Below are positions 1-6,103 of a stretch of DNA of 10,225 bases, one piece after another (the first letter of the stretch is position 1; every line of letters starts with the position of its first letter). The stretch comes from QQUD01 sp039029915. Its GTDB lineage: Bacteria > Chloroflexota > Anaerolineae > Promineifilales > Promineifilaceae. The position numbers and the translations under genes are program-made. The stretch is taken from the NCBI GenBank assembly GCA_039029915.1, contig JBCCFD010000281.1:1-10225 (forward strand), written 5' to 3'. The notes beneath the pieces are model-generated. The model worked only from the letters and a program-made list of their open reading frames with translations, searched no databases and was not told the origin of the DNA.

Positions 1-157
1 AAAACATCTCAGCTACATCCTGGGGTTTCTTGCCCAAGTGCAATTGCCGAATCGCTGTGGCCCGTCGCCTCACCTCTGGTTGTTTGCTCGTTTGCAGCGC
101 TTTGACAAGGTCTTGTTCTGATTCTGTTGTTAAGGTGTACTGTATCTTTTTTGGCAT
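1..157 (-). CDS. IS630-type transposase, N-terminal fragment (runs off left edge)
   Basis: Reading leftwards from an ATG at 155-157, an open frame of 52 codons continues past the window edge. It begins MPKKIQYTLTTESEQD and contains VRRRATAIRQLHLGKKPQDVAEMF. The R-R-A-x-A-I-x-x-L-H-x-G-x-x-x-x-x-VA pattern is the helix-turn-helix start typical of IS630/Tc1-mariner-like transposases, where this domain binds the element's end. The DDE catalytic domain would lie outside the window, so whether the gene is intact cannot be judged. No strong ribosome binding site precedes the ATG (only a weak GCGAG). It points the same way as the two accessory genes to its right and supports a mobile, recently acquired neighbourhood. 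It could also be a solitary HTH protein; the transposase reading is preferred because of the motif and the inverted repeat just upstream. Confidence 0.7.
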   Translation of the reverse strand, partial: MPKKIQYTLTTESEQDLVKALQTSKQPEVRRRATAIRQLHLGKKPQDVAEMF

Positions 158-214
158 ACTCGCTGTTTTATCCGACTATGCCTTTTTTTCAAATTAGGAA
201 CTTCTTTTTATTTA

Positions 215-252
215 AGGTAGACTTTGTGAATTTTTTTTCACAAAGTCTACCT
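215..252. repeat. Perfect 16-bp inverted repeat with 6-nt T loop
   Basis: The arm AGGTAGACTTTGTGAA (215-230) is the exact reverse complement of TTCACAAAGTCTACCT (237-252), separated by six T residues. It sits 20 bp past the stop of the small membrane-protein gene and 57 bp before the transposase start. The T run is in the loop and no T tract follows the stem on either strand, so it is not a classical rho-independent terminator. It may be an insertion-sequence end or a small palindromic element; it could still slow transcription leaving the membrane-protein gene. Confidence 0.75.
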
Positions 253-272
253 AATGGCTTAGCATCTAACGG

Positions 273-587
273 TTAATTCTCAACCTCAGGGGTGACAACG
301 ATGGTGGGCGTGATAGTTGGGACTGGTGTGTTTGTGATAATGATCATTGTGGTTGGTGACGAAGGTTGAGTTGAAAAACTGGCTATGGCCATGATAAATT
401 GAACAATTGTAATAATTGCAAGCACATAGCTTAAATATTCAGCCCTTTTAGAGTAATTGGTCGCGGAGATTAAATTTCGTCGTTCAAATTCAAGATTTGC
501 CGCAGGTGCACGATCGTCATATTCGTCAGAAGCAATACTTAATAAATCATCCAATGACATATCTTTATAATCTTTTTGTTCATCCAT
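273..587 (-). CDS. Small single-pass membrane protein of unknown function
   Basis: A 104-residue protein that I do not recognise. Residues 1-45 are acidic then basic and probably cytoplasmic (DDLLSIASDEYDD, then NLEFERRNLISATNYSKRAE). Residues about 51-71 (YLSYVLAIITIVQFIMAIASF) form one transmembrane helix with the positive charges just before it, predicting N-in/C-out. Residues 72-104 are a Ser/Thr/Pro-rich tail (TNTPVPTITPTIVVTPE) expected outside. Its ATG lies 5 nt after the stop of the upstream ATPase gene, and its ribosome binding site (AAAGGTGG) is inside the ATPase's last codons, so the two are almost certainly co-transcribed and translationally coupled. This suggests a membrane partner, anchor or effector for the ATPase; that function is inferred from context only. 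Confidence 0.75.
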   Translation of the reverse strand: MDEQKDYKDMSLDDLLSIASDEYDDRAPAANLEFERRNLISATNYSKRAEYLSYVLAIITIVQFIMAIASFSTQPSSPTTMIIITNTPVPTITPTIVVTPEVEN

Positions 588-592
588 AAATC

Positions 593-2893
593 TTAACCAC
601 CTTTCCGTGCTGGGATGTTTAAATCTTTTCTTATAGAGAATGAAATGTCATTTTCAAGATTTGAAATATTGTCTACATAGTTTTTAAAAACCTTAATTAA
701 TTCATTTAATTTAGGGGTGAACAAATTGCGTGTTTCTTTATTGTTGCTGCTGAAAACATATCCCTTGATTCCATCTATCAAAGCTTCAAACTGCAAGGCT
801 TTGTAGTAACCCTGCCCAATTTTCACCCCCACAGTTTGTAATGAATGCCTAGCGTAATGAGGTGACATAGGAATACCAAATTTTGATCGGTAAACTTGTT
901 GCCAATTTGGCCTGTTTATTTTTTTATATACATTGAAAAAAAATAAAATATGAGATTGAGCAATATCACATAAAACGGGAAAAATTTGTTCTAAGGTTTT
1001 GGTTTCATTGACCTGAGGGGGAAGCATGAAGTTTGGATAAAACAATTCATTTTTTTGACAACATCCATAAAAGTAGCCAAAGGTATTGCTTAAATTGGCA
1101 ATCAAACTTTTCCCACGAGGTGTGACGTAAATTAAATCGTCCTCGGTTAATTTGTTGAAATTATCCAGAATGTTGGTCTCTCGGTCTTGAAGCTCAATAA
1201 TGCCACAATGGCGATCTGCATTTTCATGTAGTGAAAACATATCCAACAAAATTCGATTTTTCTCAAATCCAAGCGAGCAAATTTCGTCAAGGACTTGCCC
1301 TACTGTTGGTGCAATATATTTGTTTTTACTACTTCGATTATTATGATGGGTAAGATTCCATGTTGTTGTAACAATTAAATGTTCCAATGAAAAACCTATT
1401 TCATCAGAATCTAGGTACGATGCTTCGGAGGCATGCACAATATCATATGTGGAAATTGTTTCATGTAACTCTGACTCGCGTAACCAGACTAGGAATAAGG
1501 TATCGACGAGTCCTTGATGATACTGATTGGCAGGTAAAATGTGACCGTGCTTAGTCCCCTCCAAGTCTGGTAGATCAATTAAATATGCTAGAAAATCAGC
1601 AAGAATATTTAGTAAGGAGTTTAGGGATCCATTTGCCAAGGATATAGCATCAAACTTTTCAAACACATTCAGTATTTTCTTTTTTAATGCCAAACATTCG
1701 ACAAATGCATCGTTTGATAATGGGATACCTTTGTTGTCTAGGCGGCTTTTTAAGTCGGAAATTTCAAGTTCTCTTAGATCGTGGTCCTTTATGTCTTTTT
1801 TTGCATGCTTGATAGCTGACTCTAATCTTGCGATTTCCCTTTCTTGAAGTGTTCTTGCCCATTCAAAACGTTTTGAGACGATATTCTCAAACTCCTCACG
1901 AGAAATATCCCCAAGGCGAAGTGCATTTTGAGATTTCTTAGAGGGATATAAATGAATTGTTGTCTCAAATGGTGGGGCACCTCTTTCTTCATAGTCAAAT
2001 GGTTGATACACATTTTCATCCCTCATCGCCAGGACTATCGTTGAAACATCTGCGGTTCTGTTATGGATGATAGTGCATACGTCCGTTACATGAGTCTGGT
2101 GCTTTTCAGGAAGCAGATCGATATTGTCAATCAGTAGTAATTGATTGCGAAATTCATAAATAGCTGATGCAGCATGCATAATTTGGGAAATGGTAATGTT
2201 AGATTTAACATAATCAATTAATTTGTGGATTTTTAGATCATGATTGAAATTATCTTTTAACCAATCAAGAAAGTTTTTACCCTCATTTGAATCTATATAC
2301 TTTTTGTGCTTCCAAATGTCAGTAAAGGGTGCCTTTCTTATTAAATCCCCAAATATTGTTAGATTTAAATCGTTATTGGGGCTAAGAATATACTCGCATA
2401 AGTGGAGAATATTTGTTCGTTCCTTTTTTTCTCTGGTAGTTGGGATCGGGAATAGTTCAGCAAGGTATCGAGAAACAATATGTGTTGCAAACTCCTTCTC
2501 AAATGCAACAGGATCCTCCTTGGCGTCGATAGTAGTAATAGATTTACGCGAATCAATCAAGCAACAATAGTAGCCTAGCCTTTTGCGCTGTTTTACTTCA
2601 CGCATTACCTTTCTTAAAATACAGGTCTTTCCTGATCTTTGAGGGCCAATGAGTATGATCAGATCTCTTCGATCTAAAAAGTAGCTTAAAATTTCGTTTT
2701 GCTGCCTTCTGTGAACGTAAATATGGTCATAAAAAAAGTCTTCATCTACATCATATTCACTAATCTTCTGATAATCATTTTTTTTCTCTAAAATTGGTAG
2801 ATCTACCCCAATTGATGAGACGATTTTCAAGCTTTGAGTGAAGGCCTCAAAATCATTGAAATTAGGTTGACCCGGCACGATGGTATCTCTCAT
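593..2893 (-). CDS. P-loop ATPase with putative C-terminal winged helix (unrecognised family)
   Basis: A 766-residue protein. Walker A is GPQRSGKT (residues 83-90), preceded by a strand DLIILI. Walker B is LLLIDNID (252-259), and IVLAMRDENV (286-295) fits a sensor-1-like strand, giving an AAA/ORC- or STAND-like core over about 60-320. Between Walker A and B there is a long insert (about 110-240). Residues about 340-392 are strongly charged and probably a coiled coil. About 525-605 looks like a winged helix, with the ending LTEDDLIYVTPRGKSLIANL resembling a wing. The last 160 residues are unassigned. No nuclease, protease or transmembrane motif is visible. The ATG is supported by AAAGGAAA at 2901-2908, nine bases away. 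The gene is AT-rich and lacks the ACGGCCGT palindrome found all through the genes to the right, suggesting transfer. A role in defence or in DNA/protein remodelling is possible, but I cannot name one. Confidence 0.8.
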   Translation of the reverse strand: MRDTIVPGQPNFNDFEAFTQSLKIVSSIGVDLPILEKKNDYQKISEYDVDEDFFYDHIYVHRRQQNEILSYFLDRRDLIILIGPQRSGKTCILRKVMREVKQRKRLGYYCCLIDSRKSITTIDAKEDPVAFEKEFATHIVSRYLAELFPIPTTREKKERTNILHLCEYILSPNNDLNLTIFGDLIRKAPFTDIWKHKKYIDSNEGKNFLDWLKDNFNHDLKIHKLIDYVKSNITISQIMHAASAIYEFRNQLLLIDNIDLLPEKHQTHVTDVCTIIHNRTADVSTIVLAMRDENVYQPFDYEERGAPPFETTIHLYPSKKSQNALRLGDISREEFENIVSKRFEWARTLQEREIARLESAIKHAKKDIKDHDLRELEISDLKSRLDNKGIPLSNDAFVECLALKKKILNVFEKFDAISLANGSLNSLLNILADFLAYLIDLPDLEGTKHGHILPANQYHQGLVDTLFLVWLRESELHETISTYDIVHASEASYLDSDEIGFSLEHLIVTTTWNLTHHNNRSSKNKYIAPTVGQVLDEICSLGFEKNRILLDMFSLHENADRHCGIIELQDRETNILDNFNKLTEDDLIYVTPRGKSLIANLSNTFGYFYGCCQKNELFYPNFMLPPQVNETKTLEQIFPVLCDIAQSHILFFFNVYKKINRPNWQQVYRSKFGIPMSPHYARHSLQTVGVKIGQGYYKALQFEALIDGIKGYVFSSNNKETRNLFTPKLNELIKVFKNYVDNISNLENDISFSIRKDLNIPARKGG

Positions 2894-3013
2894 ATGTAGT
2901 TTTCCTTTGTGTTTTGAAACGCGAAATTAACTTAACTGAATTTTTATTCTAGATTATTGGGTTTTTATTGTATGTCTATCGTGTTACAGCGAAATAACAT
3001 TATGAGGATAATC

Positions 3014-3042
3014 TTGTCAGGCATTGGGGCGAATGTTACACT
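3014..3042 (+). promoter_or_regulatory. Sigma70-like promoter of dnaX, probably giving a leaderless mRNA
   Basis: TTGTCA (3014-3019) and TACACT (3037-3042) are separated by exactly 17 bp. Initiation 6-8 nt past the -10 box would fall at or beside the dnaX ATG at 3049. No Shine-Dalgarno sequence lies upstream of that ATG, consistent with leaderless translation. The divergent 155-bp gap (2894-3048) must also carry the promoter of the minus-strand ATPase. There ATTCTA (2946-2951, TAGAAT on the minus strand) is a possible -10, but I see no well-spaced -35 for it. Confidence 0.55.
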
Positions 3043-3048
3043 AACCTT

Positions 3049-4710
3049 ATGTCCCAAGCACTCTATCGTAAATGGCGCCCCGGCCGCTTTGAAGATGTTG
3101 TCGGTCAAGAACATATCACCCAAACACTCCAAAATAGTGTGGCCTCTGATCGGGTGGGACATGCCTACCTTTTTTGTGGTCCCCGCGGTACGGGCAAAAC
3201 GACATCAGCTCGACTGCTAGCGAAAGCGGTAAACTGTTTAGCAGAAGATCCGGCGAAACGGCCGTGTAACGAGTGTCGTATTTGTATTGCTGTTAATGAA
3301 GGTCGCTTCCTAGATCTGATTGAGATTGATGCTGCCTCAAATACAGGGGTTGACGACATACGCGAGCTGCGTGAAAAAGTAAACTTTGCGCCAAACGAAG
3401 GACGATTCAAAGTGTACATCATTGATGAAGTACACATGCTGTCCACTGCCGCTTTTAATGCCCTCCTTAAAACATTAGAAGAGCCGCCCGCCCACATTAA
3501 ATTTGTGCTTGCTACAACCGAAGAGCACAAAGTGCCTATCACGATTAAATCTCGCTGTCAGCAGTTTAATTTTCGCCTGTTTACAGTGGAAGAAATTGAA
3601 TCTCGGTTAGAGTGGTTGGCTGAAAAAGAGTCATTTACCATTGAACCAGAAGCGTTACAGATGATTGCGCGTGAAGGGTCAGGTAGTTTGCGAGATGCAG
3701 AGAGCTTGCTGGACCAGCTTGTGATTGCTCCTGGCGACAATATTACGGCTGAGCGGACCCGTATGGTGCTCGGCACCGCATCCAATACGGCCGTTATTGC
3801 CCTCACTGACGCATGGCTAAAGGGAGATGGTTCAACAGGGCTCTCTATTATTCATGATGCTTTAGGCTCTGGCACTGATGCGCGGCAGTTTTGTCGGCAG
3901 ATGGTGGCGTATTTGCGTCAGCTCATCTTGCTACAGGCGGCTGGCCAGGCTCTTCCTTTTGATGGCACCGATGAACAAAAAGCCGAAATGGTGGCTCAAG
4001 CTCAGCGGGCGCCTAGGAAATTGCTTATTTCAGCCTTGCGGGCCTTTAATGAAGCTGCCATGACGCCAGCCGGTAGCTGGCAGCCTCAACTGCCGCTAGA
4101 GCTGGCCTTTGTTGAGATGTTGCCAGATACGGCCGTTCCGACTCCTGTGGTGGTTACTCAAACTCCACCCGCCCAAACTGCCCCAGTTGTTCAATCAAAA
4201 ACACAGCCTTCGGCTCAACAACCGACGCCCAAGCCTGTTCCTGAACCTGCGACTGAACCGGTCACCCTGATTGAGCCGCCTGCTAAAATAGAGGCCAACC
4301 CTGTTGTTCAATCTGAAGTTGGACCGGAATCTAATGAAGCTGATCCGATTGCGACGGAAACGGCCATGACAACTGATCTCACCATATCAGGCATTAAGGC
4401 GCAGTGGCCAACCCTCATTGAGCGGGCGTCTGAGCAAAATCGAAACTTGAAAGCGTTGCTCAACATGGGCAAACCATTGGCGACCGAAGGGAATACCTTT
4501 GTCATTGGGTTTGATTTCCCAATTTTTAAAGAAAAATTTGATAATACACAGGGCGCTAACCAGCTTGTTGGCTCAATCTTGTCAAACCTCGTTGGTGTCA
4601 ATACGGCCGTTCGGACTGTTGTGACAAGTGAGTACAAAGTGGCTGTCACCAAAAATGATTTAGATGATATTGCTCGAGAACTGGGCGGCGTTGTGCAGAA
4701 AGATGATTAA
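3049..4710 (+). CDS. dnaX: DNA polymerase III subunit gamma/tau
   Basis: Clamp-loader ATPase subunit that opens and loads the sliding clamp at the replication fork. The protein is 553 residues. It has the conserved start YRKWRPGRFEDVVGQEHI, Walker A GPRGTGKT (44-51), a zinc-binding cysteine set C63, C73, C76, C79, the IDAASNTGVDDIRELRE signature, Walker B IIDEVH (124-129), sensor LATTE, and the trans-acting arginine in SRC (168-170). Residues about 362-444 are a Pro/Thr/Gln-rich linker, and 445-553 form a tau-like C-terminal domain. No slippery heptamer is evident in the linker, so a separate short gamma product by frameshifting is not indicated. It leads the dnaX-ybaB-recR cluster and carries four ACGGCCGT palindromes. 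The start is fixed by homology and by the close promoter. Confidence 0.97.
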   Translation: MSQALYRKWRPGRFEDVVGQEHITQTLQNSVASDRVGHAYLFCGPRGTGKTTSARLLAKAVNCLAEDPAKRPCNECRICIAVNEGRFLDLIEIDAASNTGVDDIRELREKVNFAPNEGRFKVYIIDEVHMLSTAAFNALLKTLEEPPAHIKFVLATTEEHKVPITIKSRCQQFNFRLFTVEEIESRLEWLAEKESFTIEPEALQMIAREGSGSLRDAESLLDQLVIAPGDNITAERTRMVLGTASNTAVIALTDAWLKGDGSTGLSIIHDALGSGTDARQFCRQMVAYLRQLILLQAAGQALPFDGTDEQKAEMVAQAQRAPRKLLISALRAFNEAAMTPAGSWQPQLPLELAFVEMLPDTAVPTPVVVTQTPPAQTAPVVQSKTQPSAQQPTPKPVPEPATEPVTLIEPPAKIEANPVVQSEVGPESNEADPIATETAMTTDLTISGIKAQWPTLIERASEQNRNLKALLNMGKPLATEGNTFVIGFDFPIFKEKFDNTQGANQLVGSILSNLVGVNTAVRTVVTSEYKVAVTKNDLDDIARELGGVVQKDD

Positions 4711-4729
4711 AAGCTAGAGCGAAGCATAC

Positions 4730-4773
4730 AGAGCGGAGGATCTAAAAATCTTCAAGCGCTGGCTTCCGCCTCT
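4730..4773 (+). other. Imperfect hairpin in the dnaX-ybaB intergenic leader
   Basis: AGAGCGGAGG (4730-4739) can pair with CTTCCGCCTCT (4763-4773), making ten pairs with one bulged C and one G-U pair around a 23-nt loop. GAAGC (4721-4725) could instead pair with GCTTC (4762-4766), a competing fold. No T run follows, so it is not a terminator. It lies just before the ybaB ribosome binding site and may protect an mRNA end or tune ybaB translation. That role is speculative. Confidence 0.35.
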
Positions 4774-4792
4774 ATCTACTCAAGGAGAACAA

Positions 4793-5185
4793 ATGGCTAA
4801 ACGATCATTTCGACCAAAACCTAAAAGAAAAGCGGGTGGCTCAAAAGGGCCAAATATGAAGAACCCTAAAAATATGATGGCTCAGATGCAGCAGATGCAG
4901 CAGCAGATGGCTGAAGCTCAGAGCGCTTTAGAGAATGAAACCGTTACCGTTACGGCTGGTGGTGGAGCTATTAGTATTGAAATAACGGGCCATCAACGAA
5001 TCAAAGACATCAAAATTGATCCAGAAGTGGTTGATCCTGAGGATGTTGATCTATTACAAGATATGCTTGTGGCAGGGATTAATGCCGCCATTGAACAATC
5101 ACAAGCCATGTCTGCTGAGCGGATGGAAGGCATCACCGGCAATATGGGTGGCCTTAACGATTTGCTAGGCGGATTAGGAATGTAA
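4793..5185 (+). CDS. ybaB: YbaB/EbfC family nucleoid-associated protein
   Basis: Small dimeric DNA-binding protein usually encoded between dnaX and recR, as here. The protein is 130 residues. After a basic, disordered N-terminal tail of about 22 residues (KRSFRPKPKRKAGGSKGP) comes the family core. The core has a Met/Gln-rich helix (MMAQMQQMQQQMAEAQ), the strand pair VTVTAGGGAISIEITG, the IKDIKIDPEVVDPEDVDLLQDMLVAGINAA segment, and a Gly/Met-rich end. The family is typically a little over 100 residues, so the basic tail is an addition that may strengthen DNA contact. The start is supported by AAGGAG (4782-4787) five bases before the ATG. The recR start follows two bases after its stop. Confidence 0.93.
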   Translation: MAKRSFRPKPKRKAGGSKGPNMKNPKNMMAQMQQMQQQMAEAQSALENETVTVTAGGGAISIEITGHQRIKDIKIDPEVVDPEDVDLLQDMLVAGINAAIEQSQAMSAERMEGITGNMGGLNDLLGGLGM

Positions 5186-5187
5186 CC

Positions 5188-5793
5188 GTGGCCAATTCTG
5201 TATTGCCCCGCTCAGTTCAACAACTGATAAACGAGTTTGCTCGGTTACCCGGTGTGGGGCCAAAATCAGCGGCACGATTAACTTTCTTTTTGCTTCGAGA
5301 CTCTGATACCCAAGCTTTGGATTTAGCGGATGCGCTTCGTGAAATGAAGGAGCTGACGCAATTCTGTTCAGTTTGTTTTCACATCACCGAGGAGGATCCT
5401 TGCGAGATTTGTTTGGACATTGGGCGTGACCAAGGATTGCTTTGTGTGGTTGAAGAACCGCTAGATGTTTTGGCGATTGAGCGATCGCGGGCATTTAACG
5501 GCCGTTATCATGTGCTTCATGGAGCAATCTCGCCGGTAGAGGGCATTGGCCCTGAGGATTTGAAGATTGATCCTCTTATTAACCGAACTGATCACGAGCC
5601 ATTTCGAGAGATTATTCTGGCCACTAACCCAACCCTTGAAGGAGAGTCAACCGCCATGTATATCCAAAGACGTTTGGATGGAAAAGGGATTAAACTGACC
5701 CGCCTTGCTAGAGGCCTACCGGTTGGTGGAGATTTAGAATATACCGATGAAATCACTCTAGGGCGTGCGCTCGATGGTCGTCAAGAATTATAA
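5188..5793 (+). CDS. recR: Recombination mediator RecR
   Basis: RecR acts with RecO (and RecF) to load RecA on gapped single-stranded DNA. The 201-residue length is normal. The helix-hairpin-helix LPGVGPKSA lies at 20-28. The four-cysteine zinc finger is C60, C63, C72, C75 (CSVC...CEIC). The Toprim domain begins LLCVVEEPLDVLAIE (84-98). The Walker-B-like segment ILATNPTLEGEST (143-155) and the C-terminal TRLARGLPVGGDLEYTDEITL are all intact. The start is GTG, with AGGA at 5176-5179 inside the end of ybaB, eight bases upstream, so the two genes are tightly coupled. One ACGGCCGT copy (5498) encodes Asn-Gly-Arg. Confidence 0.97.
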   Translation: MANSVLPRSVQQLINEFARLPGVGPKSAARLTFFLLRDSDTQALDLADALREMKELTQFCSVCFHITEEDPCEICLDIGRDQGLLCVVEEPLDVLAIERSRAFNGRYHVLHGAISPVEGIGPEDLKIDPLINRTDHEPFREIILATNPTLEGESTAMYIQRRLDGKGIKLTRLARGLPVGGDLEYTDEITLGRALDGRQEL

Positions 5794-5828
5794 AAAAAGC
5801 TGCGACTAAACCTTACAAATTCCATCAA

Positions 5829-5846
5829 AAATATCACTTGATATTT
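5829..5846. repeat. 8-bp inverted repeat overlapping the tRNA-Gln -35 box
   Basis: AAATATCA (5829-5836) and TGATATTT (5839-5846) are perfect reverse complements around a 2-bp centre. They cover the -35 box TTGATA (5838-5843). This is the shape of an operator, but it is AT-rich and short, so chance is possible. Confidence 0.35.
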
Positions 5847-5866
5847 AAAACCCGTTGTGATAAAGT
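5838..5866 (+). promoter_or_regulatory. Sigma70-like promoter of tRNA-Gln
   Basis: TTGATA (5838-5843) and TAAAGT (5861-5866) have exactly 17 bp between them. The first tRNA base is 12 bp past the -10 box, leaving a short 5' leader for RNase P to remove. Good -35 match, moderate -10. Confidence 0.55.
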
Positions 5867-5878
5867 TCCGTTCTGCAT

Positions 5879-5949
5879 TGAGGTGTCGCCAAGTGGTAAG
5901 GCAGCGGACTTTGAATCCGCCATCCCAGGTTCGATCCCTGGCACCTCAG
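5879..5949 (+). tRNA. tRNA-Gln (anticodon UUG)
   Basis: The 71-nt sequence folds as a full cloverleaf. The acceptor is TGAGGTG with CACCTCA, and the D arm is GCC with GGC. The anticodon stem is GCGGA with TCCGC, enclosing loop CTTTGAA (anticodon TTG). The variable region is 4 nt, and the T arm is CCAGG-TTCGATC-CCTGG. The discriminator base is G. CCA is not encoded (GCT follows), so it must be added by the tRNA nucleotidyltransferase. It has its own promoter and terminator and so forms a single-gene transcription unit between recR and the glmU-like gene. Confidence 0.96.
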
Positions 5950-5951
5950 CT

Positions 5952-5983
5952 AAGGACCAAGTCAACCGGCTTGGTCCTTTTTT
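5952..5983 (+). terminator. Rho-independent terminator after tRNA-Gln
   Basis: Perfect 10-bp stem AAGGACCAAG (5952-5961) with CTTGGTCCTT (5970-5979), 8-nt loop, followed directly by a T tract to 5983. It begins three bases after the mature tRNA end. Confidence 0.92.
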
Positions 5984-5997
5984 ATTTGCGATTTGCG
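5984..5997. repeat. Short tandem repeat ATTTGCG x2
   Basis: Two adjacent copies of ATTTGCG (5984-5990, 5991-5997) followed by ATT. It lies at the start of the 120-bp gap before the glmU-like gene. No function can be assigned, and I see no convincing well-spaced promoter in the rest of that gap. Confidence 0.5.
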
Positions 5998-6103
5998 ATT
6001 CATAATCTAGGATTGAGGCGTACTCGACACATAAAGCTGATATCTTTTTCTATCCCGCGTGCATAACTGAAAAACTGATACGTAAACCATTTGAAATACA
6101 AAT

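Larger units (their letters stand above)
1..253 (-). mobile_element. Putative right end of an IS630-family insertion sequence (partial)
   Basis: The transposase start at 157 is followed outwards by an AT-rich stretch and then the inverted repeat at 215-252, ending in CTACCTA. IS630 elements insert at TA dinucleotides, and a TA lies at 252-253, so the outer end may be here. The boundary is inferred: the other end of the element is not in the window, so the terminal repeat cannot be matched. Confidence 0.4.

Noticed and set aside
215..252. Hairpin read as a rho-independent terminator of the membrane-protein gene
   Set aside because: The T run is in the loop, and the sequence after the stem on the minus strand is TTAAATAAAAAG, not a T tract.
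2244..2570. Plus-strand open frame of 108 codons
   Set aside because: It lies wholly inside the minus-strand ATPase gene, has no family motif and no convincing ribosome binding site; it is a shadow of the real gene.
2957..3220. Plus-strand open frame of 87 codons overlapping the dnaX start
   Set aside because: Its latter half is the dnaX beginning read in another frame; there is no ribosome binding site or recognisable domain, while dnaX is certain.
4522..4545. A-rich and T-rich run in dnaX that might be a frameshift site
   Set aside because: It lies in the C-terminal domain, not the linker, and does not form a proper slippery heptamer in frame, so a gamma/tau frameshift is not supported.
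4875..4915. CAG/ATG-rich repetitive stretch in ybaB as a tandem repeat element
   Set aside because: It encodes the normal Met/Gln-rich first helix of the YbaB family; the DNA repetition follows from the protein.
5857..6066. Plus-strand open frame of 69 codons
   Set aside because: It runs across the tRNA-Gln gene and its terminator and cannot be a real protein gene.
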